A stretch of DNA of 64,000 bases from Nelumbo lutea (GCA_022828595.1 JAKGHH010000002.1:77100383-77164382), one strand, 5' to 3'. Shown: positions 1 through 11,930, numbered from the stretch's first letter. The notes: generated by a model from the sequence alone, not told the origin. Made by a program: numbers and translations.

Positions 1-518
1 GCACCTCTAAAGCGCCTCATTGCGCAGTATCAAACCCCCATACTCCTCTACTATTTCTAAGGAATATAAATCAACTCCTATTAAAATACTGAAAACAAAG
101 CTTATTATTTTCAAATATGGGACAAGTTCAAAACTGACTTTTATAAGAGAAAAGCTAATTTTCCAAACAAGTATGTAGTACAATTTCTCATATAATTGAC
201 CAATCAAACTCATTGAATTTAATCTCTTATAAGATTAAAATCCAACAATCTCTCAATAAAAGTGTGAGAGTTTTTCAAACTATTTGAATTCTTATAATAC
301 GACACCAGGTCGGTTTGTAGGGAAAGAGATTCACACGTTCATCATATATTCCCTTAACCAAATGAATCATTGAGAGGGGGGAGAGAAAGGACCTAATAAA
401 ATATAGATTATGATTTTGGGTAAACACGCAATTAGAACATATTTGATAGTTACATGTGCATATATAAGTGCTTGAAACATTAAATTACTGGTTGCCCAAG
501 TTTTATATACTATAGTCA
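1..518. other. 3' flank of the P450 gene, no gene seen
   Basis: AT-rich flank downstream of the P450 stop codon. It probably contains the 3' UTR and polyadenylation region of that minus-strand gene. Only short open frames without recognisable similarity or codon structure are present, and I see no transposon terminus. Confidence 0.5.
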
Positions 519-2203
519 TTAAAAACCATAAAACTTGGAAGGAAGACGTGGGGTGAGAAGGATTTCGAGTGGAGTTGCTTTAAGGTTTGTCAACCCAGCT
601 TTCTCCGTCATATCAACCGGTGCATCTGATGGGGTTGCAAACTCGAATCCCTGAATCAAACGAGCCAGTGTCAAGTTAACCACCCGAAGGGCTAAGTTGA
701 TTCCTGGGCATGACCTTCTACCTGAGCCAAAAGGGATGAGTTCGAAATGTTGACCCCAAACGTCCAAATTCGTATGGCTTGTAAGAAACCTCTCAGGATT
801 GAAATTGGATGGGTCCATCCACACTGCTGGGTCCCTTTGAATCTTCCAAATGTTTGTTATTAGGCGTGTGCCACTCGGTACATAGAAGCCAGCTACAGTG
901 CAATCCTCGGTAGAGATGTGTGGTGCTGATAGTGGAACAGCTGGGTATAGGCGAAATGTTTCCTTGATGATGGCTTGAAGGTATTTCAGGTTCACAATAT
1001 CTGATTCCTCTACAATTCTTTCTCTTCCAACTTGGATGTCCAGCTCCTCTTGGGCCTTTTTCAGGGCATGACGGTTGTTGAGTAGCAAGGAGATACACCA
1101 GGTTAGGGTCACTGCTGTAGTATCATTACCACCCAAGATGAGATTCTGCAAAATAATAACCCAACGCACACACATGAGAGAGAGAGAGAGAGGTATTAAT
1201 TAATATCAAATATGCATACCAGGCATGTTGATTTGATGATGGTACCAAGGTTGTGATCAGGGAGCTTTGAATCCTCCAGGATGGTTAACATGATGTCCAT
1301 GAAGTCTTTCTCATCTCTGGCATCGCTGGAGAGAATCCTATGTTTGTGCTCCTGCAACCATACATCAAGAAAACAGTCTAGTTCTTTGGCTGTTCTCTTC
1401 ATTGCTCTCTTGTAACCCCGCAGATCCAACCAGCCAAGAAAAGGGATTGCATCAGGCAGTATGAATAACCCCATCAAGTGGAAGAAATCCCTAATTGCTT
1501 TCTGACACCTCAGTGCATCATCTCCCTCATCGGTAACACCAGCAACCCGCTTTCCTGCAACCATTCTAGTTATAATATTAAGTGTTAAGTTCCCAAACCA
1601 TTGCTTCATTTCCACCAGGACTTGGTTCGGGCGGCCTTGATCTAGGGATGCTGTAGCAGTAGTTTTATTAACCCATAGCTCATATAGATGTCTTATGGAT
1701 ATGTCAATCTCTGAGGCTTGAATATGCTTCAACATCTCTAGCCGATTGTTGGACAGGAGCTGGAGGGTGGCTATCTTGCGTATCTCACGCCAGTATGATC
1801 CATAAGGGGCAAAGCCAAACATTGCACGGTTATACCCCAAGAGCCTTATTGCTACGGTGCTAGGACGGCTGGAGAAAGCTTTGTCATTGATGGTGAAGCA
1901 TTCTTTGGCTACCTCGCAGCTATTCACCACCAGAAGTCGATGCATACCGAGCCGGACTATGAAGGCCGGTCCATGCTTATCGGCCATGCCTCCAAATATT
2001 ATGTGTGGCAGCACATGCCCACCCAGTATCTCTTTGTGACCGATAATAGGCCCTGAACCAGGCACTACTGGGGCTGCTGTCTTGATTTTACCGTCGGTAG
2101 TGCTCTTCTGAGTCCTTGCCCAAAGTAGGCATGAGTAGACAAAGAAAGATAAGACAAGGAGGCCAGCTATTAGGGATTTCACCAGGAGCAGAAGAGAATC
2201 CAT
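519..2203 (-). CDS. Cytochrome P450, CYP82 family-like, two exons, apparently intact
   Basis: Predicted membrane-anchored monooxygenase of the plant ER, using NADPH-P450 reductase. Exon 1 is 1220-2203 and exon 2 is 519-1145; joined in phase 0 they encode 536 residues, normal for the family. The start is the ATG at 2203, in a strong Kozak context (GCCACCATGG). The frame is open slightly further upstream, but only through a TTG. Visible in order: an N-terminal hydrophobic anchor (about residues 5-28), a proline-rich hinge (PVVPGSGP), C-helix WREIRK (138-143), I-helix GGNDTT (333-338), KETFR (ExxR, E390-R393), PERF (445-448) and the heme loop FGSGRRSCPGI with Cys474. MKQWFGNLTLN and the exon 2 sequence around the heme loop are typical of CYP82. 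Members of this family act in alkaloid, flavonoid and terpenoid metabolism; the substrate cannot be read from this sequence. I see no frameshift or stop. Assignment above family level is inference. Confidence 0.93.
1146..1219 (-). other. P450 intron (74 bp, phase 0)
   Basis: On the minus strand the donor reads CCTG|GTATGC and the acceptor TTTTGCAG|AATCTC. Splicing joins IIKSTCL directly to NLILGGNDTT, the usual single intron position of CYP82 genes just before the I-helix motif. Reading through the intron would end the protein within a few codons. Confidence 0.9.
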
Positions 2204-2261
2204 GGTGGCCAAAATGGAAATGAGGTTGAGAGGTGGGAGGCAGTAGTGTAATACTTAATTA

Positions 2262-2270
2262 CTTGTATAG
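2262..2270 (-). promoter_or_regulatory. Possible TATA box of the P450 gene
   Basis: The minus strand reads CTATACAAG about 60 nt upstream of the start codon. Position fits a short 5' UTR, but the match to the TATA consensus is imperfect and no other element supports it. Confidence 0.3.
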
Positions 2271-3696
2271 GATGTTCCACCGGCTGGTTTTATCTTATCG
2301 CCATAGTTAATTTGTGAATACATACACGCAATATTTGGGAGATCACATCTCCGCTCGACAGTATATCCCGGTCGCTGTCTATTAGGAACATCTTCTCGTG
2401 ATGACATTATTAATTGGTTGGCTCTGTTTGTGAGAATTTTGCAATAGGTAGAATGCAAAATATTTATGGTCACAAATAAATAGATGCAAAGCTGATTGGA
2501 GTACAAAATTTGTATCCGGAGAAAAATTCCACCAATTTTGTTGGCTGATTGATGGGACTCATGAGTGTCTCAGATAAGCAAAGGGCTGCTGCATTCAGAA
2601 AAGCCGTCCCTTTGTTGAGGTTGCGTCTCATTGTTACCAACTTTAATATTGACAATTTACGCTAGCTTTCAAACTTTACATTTGTTTTTTTCTTTTTGTT
2701 TTTTAGTAGCTTTCAATCTTTACATTAGATTCCTATAATTACTGAACACAAGGGCACGTAAATCTTTGGTTGTAAAATAGAGGATGAGAAATCAAATTAT
2801 TTTCTTTTGGGATTGTGGGTTAGTGATTTGGGTCAAATAGATCAATCGATGATATGATAGTTAAATTATAAATTTTTTAAAATTAAAAAAGTACAAGTAA
2901 TCAAAATAATATATAAAAAATTATATATTAATTATGTTAAACAAAAATTAAGTATAATAAGTAAAAATTATTTATATAATGTAGATGATATATAATTTAA
3001 AACAAATTCAAAAGTAAAACTGTTTTCTTATTTAGATGGTGGTCAATGATCCAACTTTTCAAAGAAACTCATGATATCATAATTGGATAATAAATATTTA
3101 AAAAAATAAAACACAAACAATGAAAAAGTAAAAAATTCTACCACATTTGGGAACATTTATAATGTTATATATTCATCATAATAAATAAAAACAATTATTA
3201 AAATAAAATTTATTTTTATTCATGTGCAAAACTTAATGGAATGCAAAATTTAATAATGATAATAATAATAATAATAATTGTTATTGTAATTTAAATTTTC
3301 ACATGTGATACACATGCACATTTATAACAAAATTTTGAATTTATTTTTAATCATATTCAAGAGGATACTAGACAAGGATTATCGATGAATATAGGTTTTT
3401 GTTAATTTTGAATTTTTATCTTATTTATGATATATTTAAAATTCAAGTAATTAATATAAAAAAAATTCATATGCATTGCATGTGTTTAATTACTAGAAGG
3501 TGTATAAAATAAATAGGATAAAAAAATAAAAACTGAACACCAATCAAATAGTCGTATTTGTCCGGGATTAAATGAGTTCATTGCCGTAGATTTCTGTCGA
3601 TCACCACTCTTACTTGATAAGAGGTCTATATTCTATGGATACTGACGTAGGCGCATGGCCTGATCCAATAGCGTGCATGCGTACACGCAGCAGAGG
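2271..3696. other. AT-rich intergenic region upstream of the P450 gene
   Basis: Promoter-side intergenic DNA. It is increasingly A/T-rich and contains a short ATA/AAT microsatellite near 3255-3280. No open frame here looks like a gene, and no transposon end is visible until the CACTA terminus at 3697. Confidence 0.5.
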
Positions 3697-5374
3697 CACT
3701 ACAAGAAAAGTAACCTTTAATCACTGTTTCTCCGACAACGAACTAACCGTTGCTAAAAAAAACACATATATATAATGACGGTTGCTAGGCCGTGGCTTAT
3801 ATCTCAATTTACCCCAATGGTTTTAAAATTGACCGTTGCAATATATAAATTTCTATATAGCGGGATTAGAAAGCCGTGCTTAGATTGGAAATCTAATATA
3901 AAGTCTCCCTAATCAGACATGTGCCCTCACTTACATTCAGACACCTATCATTTCAAGGATTTGAATAAAATGAAAATGTGTCAAAATCGGATAGTGGTAG
4001 TTTAAGAAATATAATCCATTAGACATGTGTCAAATTTTGATTAGTGGTAATTCAAAAAAAGAGCTCATTAACATGCAGAGTAGAGTCCACCACCATGTAG
4101 AGTTGTGGGAAGTGGGAAGCTCCCACTTTCAATCATTTCCTTAAAAAAAGGAAGTTGTGCTATTAATTACTGTTAACTATTAAACTAATTAATTAATTCC
4201 AGCTACTAATTACTAATAATAATAATTACTGTTACTTACTTCTATTGAATTAATTACAGCTATTAATTACTAATTAATTACTCTTAACTACTTCTAATTA
4301 ATTAGTTCCAATTATTAATTACTAAAAATAATTATTCACTAATAAGAATTAATTACTAAAAATAATTACTGCTATTACTTAATTGCTGATAATAATTTAT
4401 TAGTGACAATATTGCTCATTATTAATTCAGAAAAATAATTTCTTATAATAATTACTTCTAATACTTAACCACTGATAATTTATTACTGGCAATATTGCTC
4501 ATTATTAATTCGAAATGATAATTAATAAATATTTTCATAATGGTAATTAATAATTCAGAAATAATCATTATATATTTATATTAAATCATATTAATTATTT
4601 TCAGAATAAATATTTAATGGTAATTATTTATATTATAATTATTGTCAGAAATTATAATTCATACATTTATATGAAATAATTAACAATATTTATTATAAGT
4701 AGTTATAATTAATAATAATATTTTCATAATGGGTAATAATAATTTGAAATAATCATTTATATATTATACTAACACATATTAATTATTTTAAAAATAAATA
4801 TTTTAATGGTAATTATTCTATATATAATTATTATTAGAATTATATAATTCACATATTTATTTATATGAAATAATTTTAATTATATTATTATAAATAATTT
4901 TAATTAATAATCATAGTATTTAATGAATTAATTATATTATTATTATTAATAATTATAATTATTATTACTAATACTAGTGATGATAATTATTAATTTGGAA
5001 TTTTGATTAATTAATGATAAGATTAATAAGTATTTTAAAAATGTTAATTATTAATTGGGATATAATAATTTTATAAAAATATTGTTAGTGTAACTTATTT
5101 ACATTATTATTATTACAAGTAATTGTAATTAATACTATTATTATTCTCTAATAAATATTTCAGTTAGTTAAAGTTAAATTATAAAACTTTCAATTATTAA
5201 ATATTGTTAAACTTAAAGAATTATAAAAGCAAATATTATTTTATGAATTAACGAAAAATCATAATTATAAAAAATTAATTACTTAATAAAAAAATATAAT
5301 AAAATAATAATAGTAGGTAATAATAATAATAATAACAATACTTTAGTATTACTAATTTCAAAATCAATACACAC

Positions 5375-5423
<49 letters not shown>

Positions 5424-5868
5424 TAATAATAATATACTTATTATTATATTGATTTCACAATTATTAATATATTATTAATTTATTAATAATACTGATTATT
5501 ATAAAAAAATGTTAATAGCAAAATTTAATTACTTAAAATTATTTGATAAAATTACCCATTTTAATTCGGACAATTATTAATTATTAAATTCTTAAAATTA
5601 TAATTTACAGAATAATTTTAATTACTCTTTCATTAACAACCTTATTTTTGAGTAATTGGTATTTTATGTTCAATAATTTTTTTTGCAAAAATCCAAATAA
5701 CTTTTCATTTGCAATGCTAACCATTTTATTTTTCACTTACTCAGTTTTCCAAAACAAAAGATAAATAAATTAATGATTTTTACCTATTTTTATCAAGTTG
5801 TTGTCATTGATGATGATGATGAGTCAACTTTTTGAAAGAGAGGGGAACTCAAAATAATTAATGACTTC
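3697..5868 (+). mobile_element. CACTA-type DNA element, copy A (left end only)
   Basis: Begins with CACTACAAGAAAA (3697-3709), the classic terminal inverted repeat of plant CACTA (En/Spm) transposons. Next come short subterminal motifs such as accgttgc and gttgc, typical of transposase-binding subterminal arrays, then about 2 kb of extremely AT-rich DNA without coding capacity. The matching right end (TTTTCTTGTAGTG) is not seen, so the element is non-autonomous and truncated or interrupted. A near copy starts at 9225. It stops where a gypsy LTR begins at 5869. The AT-rich interior may be a separate repeat, so its true right limit is uncertain. Confidence 0.7.
5375..5433. repeat. (AAT)n microsatellite
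   Basis: Nearly uninterrupted trinucleotide repeat with one CAA interruption, inside the AT-rich part of CACTA copy A. Confidence 0.9.
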
Positions 5869-6088
5869 TGATGGTGCGCAATCCGGTCGGTCCTAGTTGC
5901 TAGTTACCTCGCTTCTGACGAGATCGGAGGTATCTGAAATAAGGAAGAAAATGGAGACTTCCAGGGAGGAACCCGGTTGGAACACTCCGAAGCTCAAGTT
6001 AGCGCTCTTTCAAAAGGCAAGGGAAATGAGGAATTCTAAGACCAGAAAACACAAGAACCACCTACCCTCTTCTTCGTGAGATGGGGGC

Positions 6089-6096
6089 CTTTTATA
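6089..6096 (-). promoter_or_regulatory. TATA box of the gypsy LTR
   Basis: TATAAAAG on the minus strand, in the same relative place as in the LTRs at 10788 and 20075. It leaves roughly 200 bp of R-U5 to the LTR end. Confidence 0.65.
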
Positions 6097-6732
6097 ATCA
6101 CCCTGTGTGCTCACTTCCATGCCTTTACCAGATCGGGTCGCTTCCTTCTGTCAACTGCCAGTTCGGTTGTCATAACCTCCACTGCCAGTTGCTAGGGCCG
6201 CCTCTGTTCGTCTGGGATGGCGATGGCAGGTGGCCGTTGGATGGCGGCTGTCGTGTCAATCCTCTGATCGGTTAGGTGCGTCGCCTTCGTGTACGGTCTC
6301 CTGGGCGTCAGGCACTGTTGCTCAGTTAGGCGATTTGGAGCCGAAGTGGTATTTTAATGTGAAGTCTCGAGTTCGGATAGGAGTATGGCCCGAATTGCCC
6401 CTAGGTGGGCAGTTCGGGTTTTTTGCCTTTGGTGCTCCGTGTAAGGTTCAGGACCTCGAAGGGAGAGCTCGAGACTTTTTTAGTTTGAAGCTCAGTTCGC
6501 AGGTTTCTGAGGGAGCTCGACTCCCTTTAGTTCGGAGCTCGGGTTGGAGGTTCCTCCTCGAGCTCGACTCTTTAGTTCGGAGCTCGGGTTGTGGGCCTAC
6601 TGCCGTGCCGAGCTGGCGTTTCAGCCAGGTCACTCTCGGTTGCTTCCACGTGTCCCCTACTCCCCATACTCGGGGTCTTGACCAGACATGGGGAGTATCA
6701 CGAGACGACAGGTAGATTTGCTTCGGGACACT

Positions 6733-8677
6733 TGAAAGAATGGTAGGATCCATCTAATGGACGCCATAAAGATAGCGGAATGAGTGGGCAAATTTAAAAA
6801 ATTTTCCTACCTTCTCTCAACCGGGAATTGTATTCCCTAAACTTAGAATACAATATTCAAGGATGCTACTTGAACCATAATCGAACTAGATCTGAACCAA
6901 AAGATAAAAGAGAGGAATATACCAGATCCGGAGAAGCAGTATCTCCCAAAGTTGGTGTTCACGCCCAAAGAATACACCAAGATCCGTTCCTGCTGAAGAT
7001 GACATAGCTATGGATGGAACAGAACCAGCGGGGTGCGTCCTACACACTGGATCCTTCGCAAGAACCCTCTGGAAGCACTAAACACTGAGTCTTTTCAGTC
7101 TTTCTTGCAAGACTGATGTCAAGAACTGATTTCTTGACTTCCTTTTGCTGCAAAGATCGAATCTTGCAATAGTGAATGGCGGCGGCTGAGGAGAACTCCT
7201 GGGATGAAGATGGCTGAAAAACTGCTTCTCTTCTCTCTGGAGTCTATCTAAGATCTAATCTCAATTCGCAGGAAGCTTTCTTGCTTTTCACCCCTAGTTC
7301 AAAATCTAGTATCTTTCTCTTAGGGTTTCTCCTCTTTTCTTCTTGATTAAGAAACCTCATAATTAGGAGTTATCCCAATCCAAATCAGTATTTGGATAGG
7401 GGATTATCTTAATCCTATCTACAGATATAGTTAGCTTACTCCTGATCTTATCAGGAAGTTACCAGATTCAAATCTAATTTGAATTTGGTCTCCCAGAGTG
7501 GATAAGTTTAAAGGCCCAATCCTTTTACTAACATTAATCTCAGATTCACCCCATAGATGGGTGATCATATCAGCCCAGTTCGAAATGGGTTTTTGGCCCA
7601 TTAAGTGTTCAGTGTTTAACTAGTTTCCAATTTACTGCCCAGTTGGGCTTCTTTGTATGGCGTGGGACCTAAGCATTGATCTAAACACCAGCCACATGGG
7701 TTCGGCCCATCCTTTATTATAAGGCCCAGCCGAATTCACTGAAAAACTCAATAAACCCCTGAGTCCATCATATGGACCCTATGGGCCCAACATTTACATT
7801 AAGTGGTCCCTGGGCCAAGCCATCTTATAAAAACCCAGGGACTGTGGGCAGGTGCAAGATTAGCCCATCAGGTACTATCCTAAATGGTCTTACACTTAAC
7901 CTCCCAGCCCATAGTGATCAAGCACTGTCCGACAAGAGAGGACCTCTCCCTCAGCTACAAGGAACAGTGCTACACTCTCCATTCACATGGATCCCGAGAA
8001 TTAAAACCATTTGCAAAAATTTTGAAACCGTACATATACATATATATATTAATTTTGCAAAACAAAATTCCGATGATTGAAATCAACTACCGGCAGTTTG
8101 GTTTCCATCAGAGAGAGTGACTTTCCCAATCATTACCCTTGTCCGACAAAGGGGCTGATCCTGTCACTATGATCACCCACTCAAATGAATTCTCGGACTG
8201 TCCCAATGTACCCAGGTTTTGATCCCCGCTAAGGATCTCATTGATTGACACATCAAAGACAGCCCGATCCAACACCTAGTGATGTGTCATAATCAAGTCC
8301 AGGGGTCAAGTGTAATTTTCTAGTTTTGCCCATCCGTCTCCAAGGTCTAGGGCAATACTGGAAATCTGGTCCGGTTCAAAGATTCAAGCAATCCCATACT
8401 ACATGTGCCTTAGGTCTTACCCTGGTAGCCGAGACAAGCCATCCCAACACTTGGTGGCACATCAATATCTGCCTTGGCAGGATGAATCTCCCCAGACTTA
8501 TCCAACGGTTGTGAACATTTAAAACTAACGTGAATCTCTATAAGTGTCCAGTTTTAGGGTTTTGCACAGAAGTATACCAAACAACATGAATCAAATAGGT
8601 ACTTTATTTATTTACACTAAATGTCAAAAGTACATCAAATCGGATTGAAGCTAAGGGCATACAAAAACTGTCTAACA
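6733..8677 (-). mobile_element. Solo copia LTR, subfamily B, TSD acact
   Basis: A 1945-bp sequence beginning TGAAAGAATGGTAGGATCC and ending CTGTCTAACA on the plus strand. It matches the LTRs of copia elements 2 and 3 over its whole length. The 5-bp duplication acact (6728-6732 and 8678-8682) flanks it exactly, and no internal retrotransposon sequence is present, so this is a solo LTR left by LTR-LTR recombination. Open frames inside, such as the one around 7772-8080, recur in every LTR of the family and are not genes. Confidence 0.93.
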
Positions 8678-8832
8678 ACACTTTGGCCTTGATCAGAAAT
8701 GCGCGATTCGGTCTGCTTGTGTTCACGGCTCAACCGGGGTTTGCTTGGCTCGCTCAGGGGTCAGTCCCAGGCTGCGTGTGGCTCACACGCGTCAACGATT
8801 TTCAAATTTTTAAATTTTTGAACTGCGCGCCA

Positions 8833-9224
8833 AATAATTTCTTATAATAATTACTTCTAATACTTAATTATTGATAATTTATTTCTGGCAATATTGCTAA
8901 TTATTAATTCGAAATGATAATTAATAAATATTTTCATAATGGTAATTAATAATTCAGAAATAATCATTATATATTTATAGTAAAATCATATTAATTATTT
9001 TCAAAATAAATATTTAATGGTAATTATTGTCAGAAATTATAATTCATACATTTATATGAAATAATTAACTATATTATTATAAGTAGTTATAATTAATAAT
9101 AAATATTTTCATAATGGTAATTAATAATTTGGAAATAATCATTTTATATTTATACTAACACATATTAATTATTTTAAAAATAATTATTTAATGGTAATTA
9201 TTTATATTATAATCATGCAGCAGG
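8833..9224. repeat. Partial duplicate of the AT-rich CACTA-element interior
   Basis: Closely resembles about 4437-4830 of copy A and 10040-10430 of copy B (shared stretches such as ataatttcttataataatt). It ends just before the second CACTACAAGAAAA terminus at 9225. No coding potential. Confidence 0.7.
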
Positions 9225-9293
9225 CACTACAAGAAAAGTAACCTTTAATCACTGTTTCTCCGTCAACAAACTAAAAACCATTGCTAAAAAAAA

Positions 9294-9332
<39 letters not shown>

Positions 9333-10574
9333 CAATCGAATGTTTTATCCGTAGTTATATTCTAGTTTTTTAATTCAAACATAATGGCGGTTGCTAGGCC
9401 GTGGCTTATATCTCAATTTACCCCAACGGTTTTAAAATTGACTGTTGCAATATATAAATTTCCATATAGCGGGATTAGAAAGTCGTGTTTAGGTTGGAAA
9501 TCTAATATAAGTCTCCCTAGTCAGACATGTGGCCCACTTACATTCAAACACCTGTCGTTTCAAAGATTTAAACAAAATGGACATGTGTCAAAATCTGAAT
9601 AGTTGTAGTTTAAGAATAGAGTTTATTAAACATGTGTCAAATTTTGATTAGTGGTAGTTCAATAAATGAGCCCACTAACATGTAGAGTGGAGCCCACCAC
9701 CATGTAGAGTTGTGAGAAGTGGGAAGCTCCCACTCTCAATCATTTCCTAAAAAAACGGAAGTTGTGCTATTAATTACTATTAACTACTAAACTAATTAAT
9801 TAATTCCAACTACTAATTACTAATAGTAATTATTGTTAACTACTTTTAATGAATTAATTACAGCTATTAATTACTAATTAATTACTATTAACTACTTCTA
9901 ATTAATTAATTCCAGTTATTAATTACTAATAATAATTACTCATGAATAATAATTAATTACTGAAAATAATTACTTCTATTACTTAATTGCTGATAATAAT
10001 TTATTAGTGACAATATTGCTCATTATTAATTCAGAAAAATAATTTCTTATAATAATTACTTCTAATACTTAACCACTGATAATTTATTACTGGCAATGTC
10101 GCTCATTATTAATTCGAAATGATAATTAATAAATATTTTCATAATGGTAATTAATAATTCAGAAATAATCATTATATATTTATATTAAATCATATTAATT
10201 ATTTTCAAAATAAATATTTAATGGTAATTATTTATATTATAATTATTGTCAGAAATTATAATTCATACATTTATATGAAATAATTAACAATATTATTATA
10301 AGTAGTTATAATTAATAATAAATATTTTAATAATGGTAAATAATAATTTGGAAATAATCATTTTATATTTATACTAACACATATCAATTATTTTAAAAAT
10401 AAATATTTAATGGTAATTATTTATATTATAATTATTATTAGAAATTATAATTCACACATTTATATGAAATAATTAATTATATTATTATAAGTAATTTAAT
10501 TAATAATATTATATTAATGAATTTAATTATATTATTATTATCAATAATTATAATTAATTATTACTAATACTAGT
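9225..10574 (+). mobile_element. CACTA-type DNA element, copy B (left end only)
   Basis: Starts with CACTACAAGAAAA at 9225-9237 and repeats the order of copy A: subterminal motifs, then AT-rich interior. It differs by an expanded (TA)n run at 9297-9331. Both copies are preceded by a gcag..agg context, so the duplication includes a little flank. It is cut at 10574 by the 3' LTR of the gypsy element, right after aatactagt, a place where copy A continues (near 4975). No transposase and no right terminus are visible. Confidence 0.7.
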
Positions 10575-10787
10575 TGATGGTGCGCAATCCGGCTGGTCCT
10601 AGCTGTCAACGACCTTGCCTCTGAACGAAACTACAAGGAACCTGAAACGGAGAAGATGAGCAAGCTCCGGGGGGAACCCGGTATAAATGCTCCGAAGCTC
10701 AAGTTAGAATTCTTCAAAGGCAAGATAAAACCAGATGGCGCAAAGTTTGCATACCTTGTTCTTGGGGGGTAGGGAGCCTTTTATAAC

Positions 10788-10795
10788 CACCTCGC
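10788..10795 (-). promoter_or_regulatory. TATA box of the gypsy 3' LTR
   Basis: TATAAAAG on the minus strand, at the same position as in the LTRs at 6089 and 20075. Confidence 0.65.
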
Positions 10796-11189
10796 GCACT
10801 CACTTCTAAGCTTCTGTCAGATCGAGTATGATTATTTCTGAGCTCCTGCCAGTTCGGATGTCATCCCCTCTGGCTGGGCAGAACCGCTACTGCTCCCTTT
10901 GTCGGAGCCATCTCTGCGGCTGGTAACGACGGTGGCAGGTGGCCGTGGTAGGTGGCCGTTTGAAATGCGACTGTCAAGCGTCAGATTCAAAGTCAGTCAG
11001 GTGCGCCGCCCTTGGATACGGACATCCTCGATGTCAAGTATGGTACGTTTGTTCAGTCTAGCGTCCTGGAGGTGAAGTGCTGGAGTGGTGAGCAAGATGA
11101 AGTCTTGAGTTCGGATAGGGGAGTGCCCCGAACTGCCATGAGGCGGGCCAGTTCGGGTCACTGCCTTGTGAGGCTCGGGGCCTAAGAGA

Positions 11190-11345
11190 GAGTTCGGGCT
11201 CCTTGTAGGGAGCTCAGGCTCCTAGTAGGGAGTTCGGGTTCCCTGTAGGGAGCTCGGGCTCCTAGTAGGGAGTTCGGGTTCTTAGTAGGGAGCTCGAGCT
11301 CCTAGTAGGGAGTTCAAACTGCTGGTAAGGAGTTTGGACCGCTGG
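11190..11345. repeat. 20-bp tandem repeat in the gypsy U3
   Basis: About eight head-to-tail units of 20 bp, consensus GAGTTCGGGCTCCTAGTAGG, alternating between GAGTTC and GAGCTC starts. They lie in U3 upstream of the LTR TATA box, where tandem arrays often act as enhancers. The LTR at 5869 has a shorter related array. Confidence 0.85.
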
Positions 11346-11627
11346 TTCCTCCCTTTGGTGCTCGCGCCTTGGGCGCGCTGTTGTGCCGAGCTGTTGCCTT
11401 TGCCATGTGTTGCGTAATGACGAGGTTGAGCCAAATCTTCCTTCATCAAATGCCCCCCACTCCTCGTGCTAAGGGTCTTGCCATGGCGCGGGGAGTTCGC
11501 AAGGTGGCAAGTGGATTAGTCCCGTACTTCGAATTTCGATAGCGCAAGGTGCGTCGTCAGGGTTCTTTAGGTTTCTTCAAGCGCCAAAGAGGCAAACAAC
11601 GCGCCAACCTATCTAAAAAACGCTGGC

Positions 11628-11850
11628 AGACGTGGCAGCGCGCGGCTATCTCAAATTTCAAAAAAGCGCGTCACTGGGAGACGTGGCAGCGGGTCTTTTC
11701 AAATTTTGAAAAAATGTGCCGCTACCGCTTTTAATGCGAGGGGACGTGCGCTGGTTCTGTCAGTTTCAAAAGACGTGCACCGGCGTTCCGTCAGTTTTAG
11801 AAAGACATGCGCCGGCATTCCATCAGTTTTGGAAAGACGTGCGTCAATCA
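11628..11850 (+). repeat. Direct repeats upstream of the antisense gene promoter
   Basis: Two roughly 50-bp units containing gacgtggcagcg (from 11628) are followed by three roughly 32-bp units containing cagttt and aaagacgtgc (about 11755-11850). They end some 80 bp before the TATA box of the plus-strand gene, so they could be its upstream regulatory region. Confidence 0.6.
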
Positions 11851-11930
11851 CGTCTTGGTTTTTGCGGACGTGTGACTGCGGGCCGTCGGATTGGTTTTGA
11901 TTTGAGCCATTGCTTCTTGGTCACTGTGGG

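Larger units (their letters stand above)
5869..8832 (-). mobile_element. Ty3/gypsy (Tat-type) LTR, interrupted by a solo copia LTR
   Basis: Left part 5869-6732 and right part 8683-8832 sum to about 1.01 kb once the nested copia LTR and its duplicated acact are removed. Its left end (TGATGGTGCGCAATCC) matches the LTRs at 10575 and 19872, and its right end (GCGCGCCA) resembles the 3' LTR end at 11606. No gypsy coding sequence adjoins it, so it is a solo LTR or the remnant of a deleted element. The flanking five bases do not match (acttc versus aataa), which suggests rearrangement rather than a clean solo LTR. The GC-rich U3 carries repeated AGTTCGGAGCTCGGGTTG-like units around 6525-6600. Confidence 0.75.
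10575..11606 (-). repeat. 3' LTR of the Tat gypsy element
   Basis: The left end TGATGGTGCGCAATCC matches 5869 and 19872. The inner end is placed at ACGCGCCA (11606) because the LTR at 5869-8832 ends in a similar GCGCGCCA, and the two lengths then agree (about 1.03 and 1.01 kb). A minus-strand TATA box lies at 10788-10795. I see no strong polypurine tract beyond 11606, so the inner limit is provisional. Confidence 0.65.

Noticed and set aside
793..1098. Open frame of 101 codons in the P450 region, another minus-strand frame
   Set aside because: It overlaps exon 2 of the P450 in a different frame; the P450 frame carries all family motifs.
2255..2506. Minus-strand 83-codon frame upstream of the P450
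   Set aside because: Biased AT-rich translation without motifs, overlapping the probable promoter of the P450.
7772..8080. Recurring open frame of about 70-110 codons (MDPMGPT, LSGPWAKP, DKRGPLPRLQGTV) in many copia LTRs
   Set aside because: It recurs because the LTR recurs, at the same LTR position (also 21163, 29327, 36869, 47264, 50142, 57931). It lies antisense to the element, varies by frameshift between copies and has no recognised domain.
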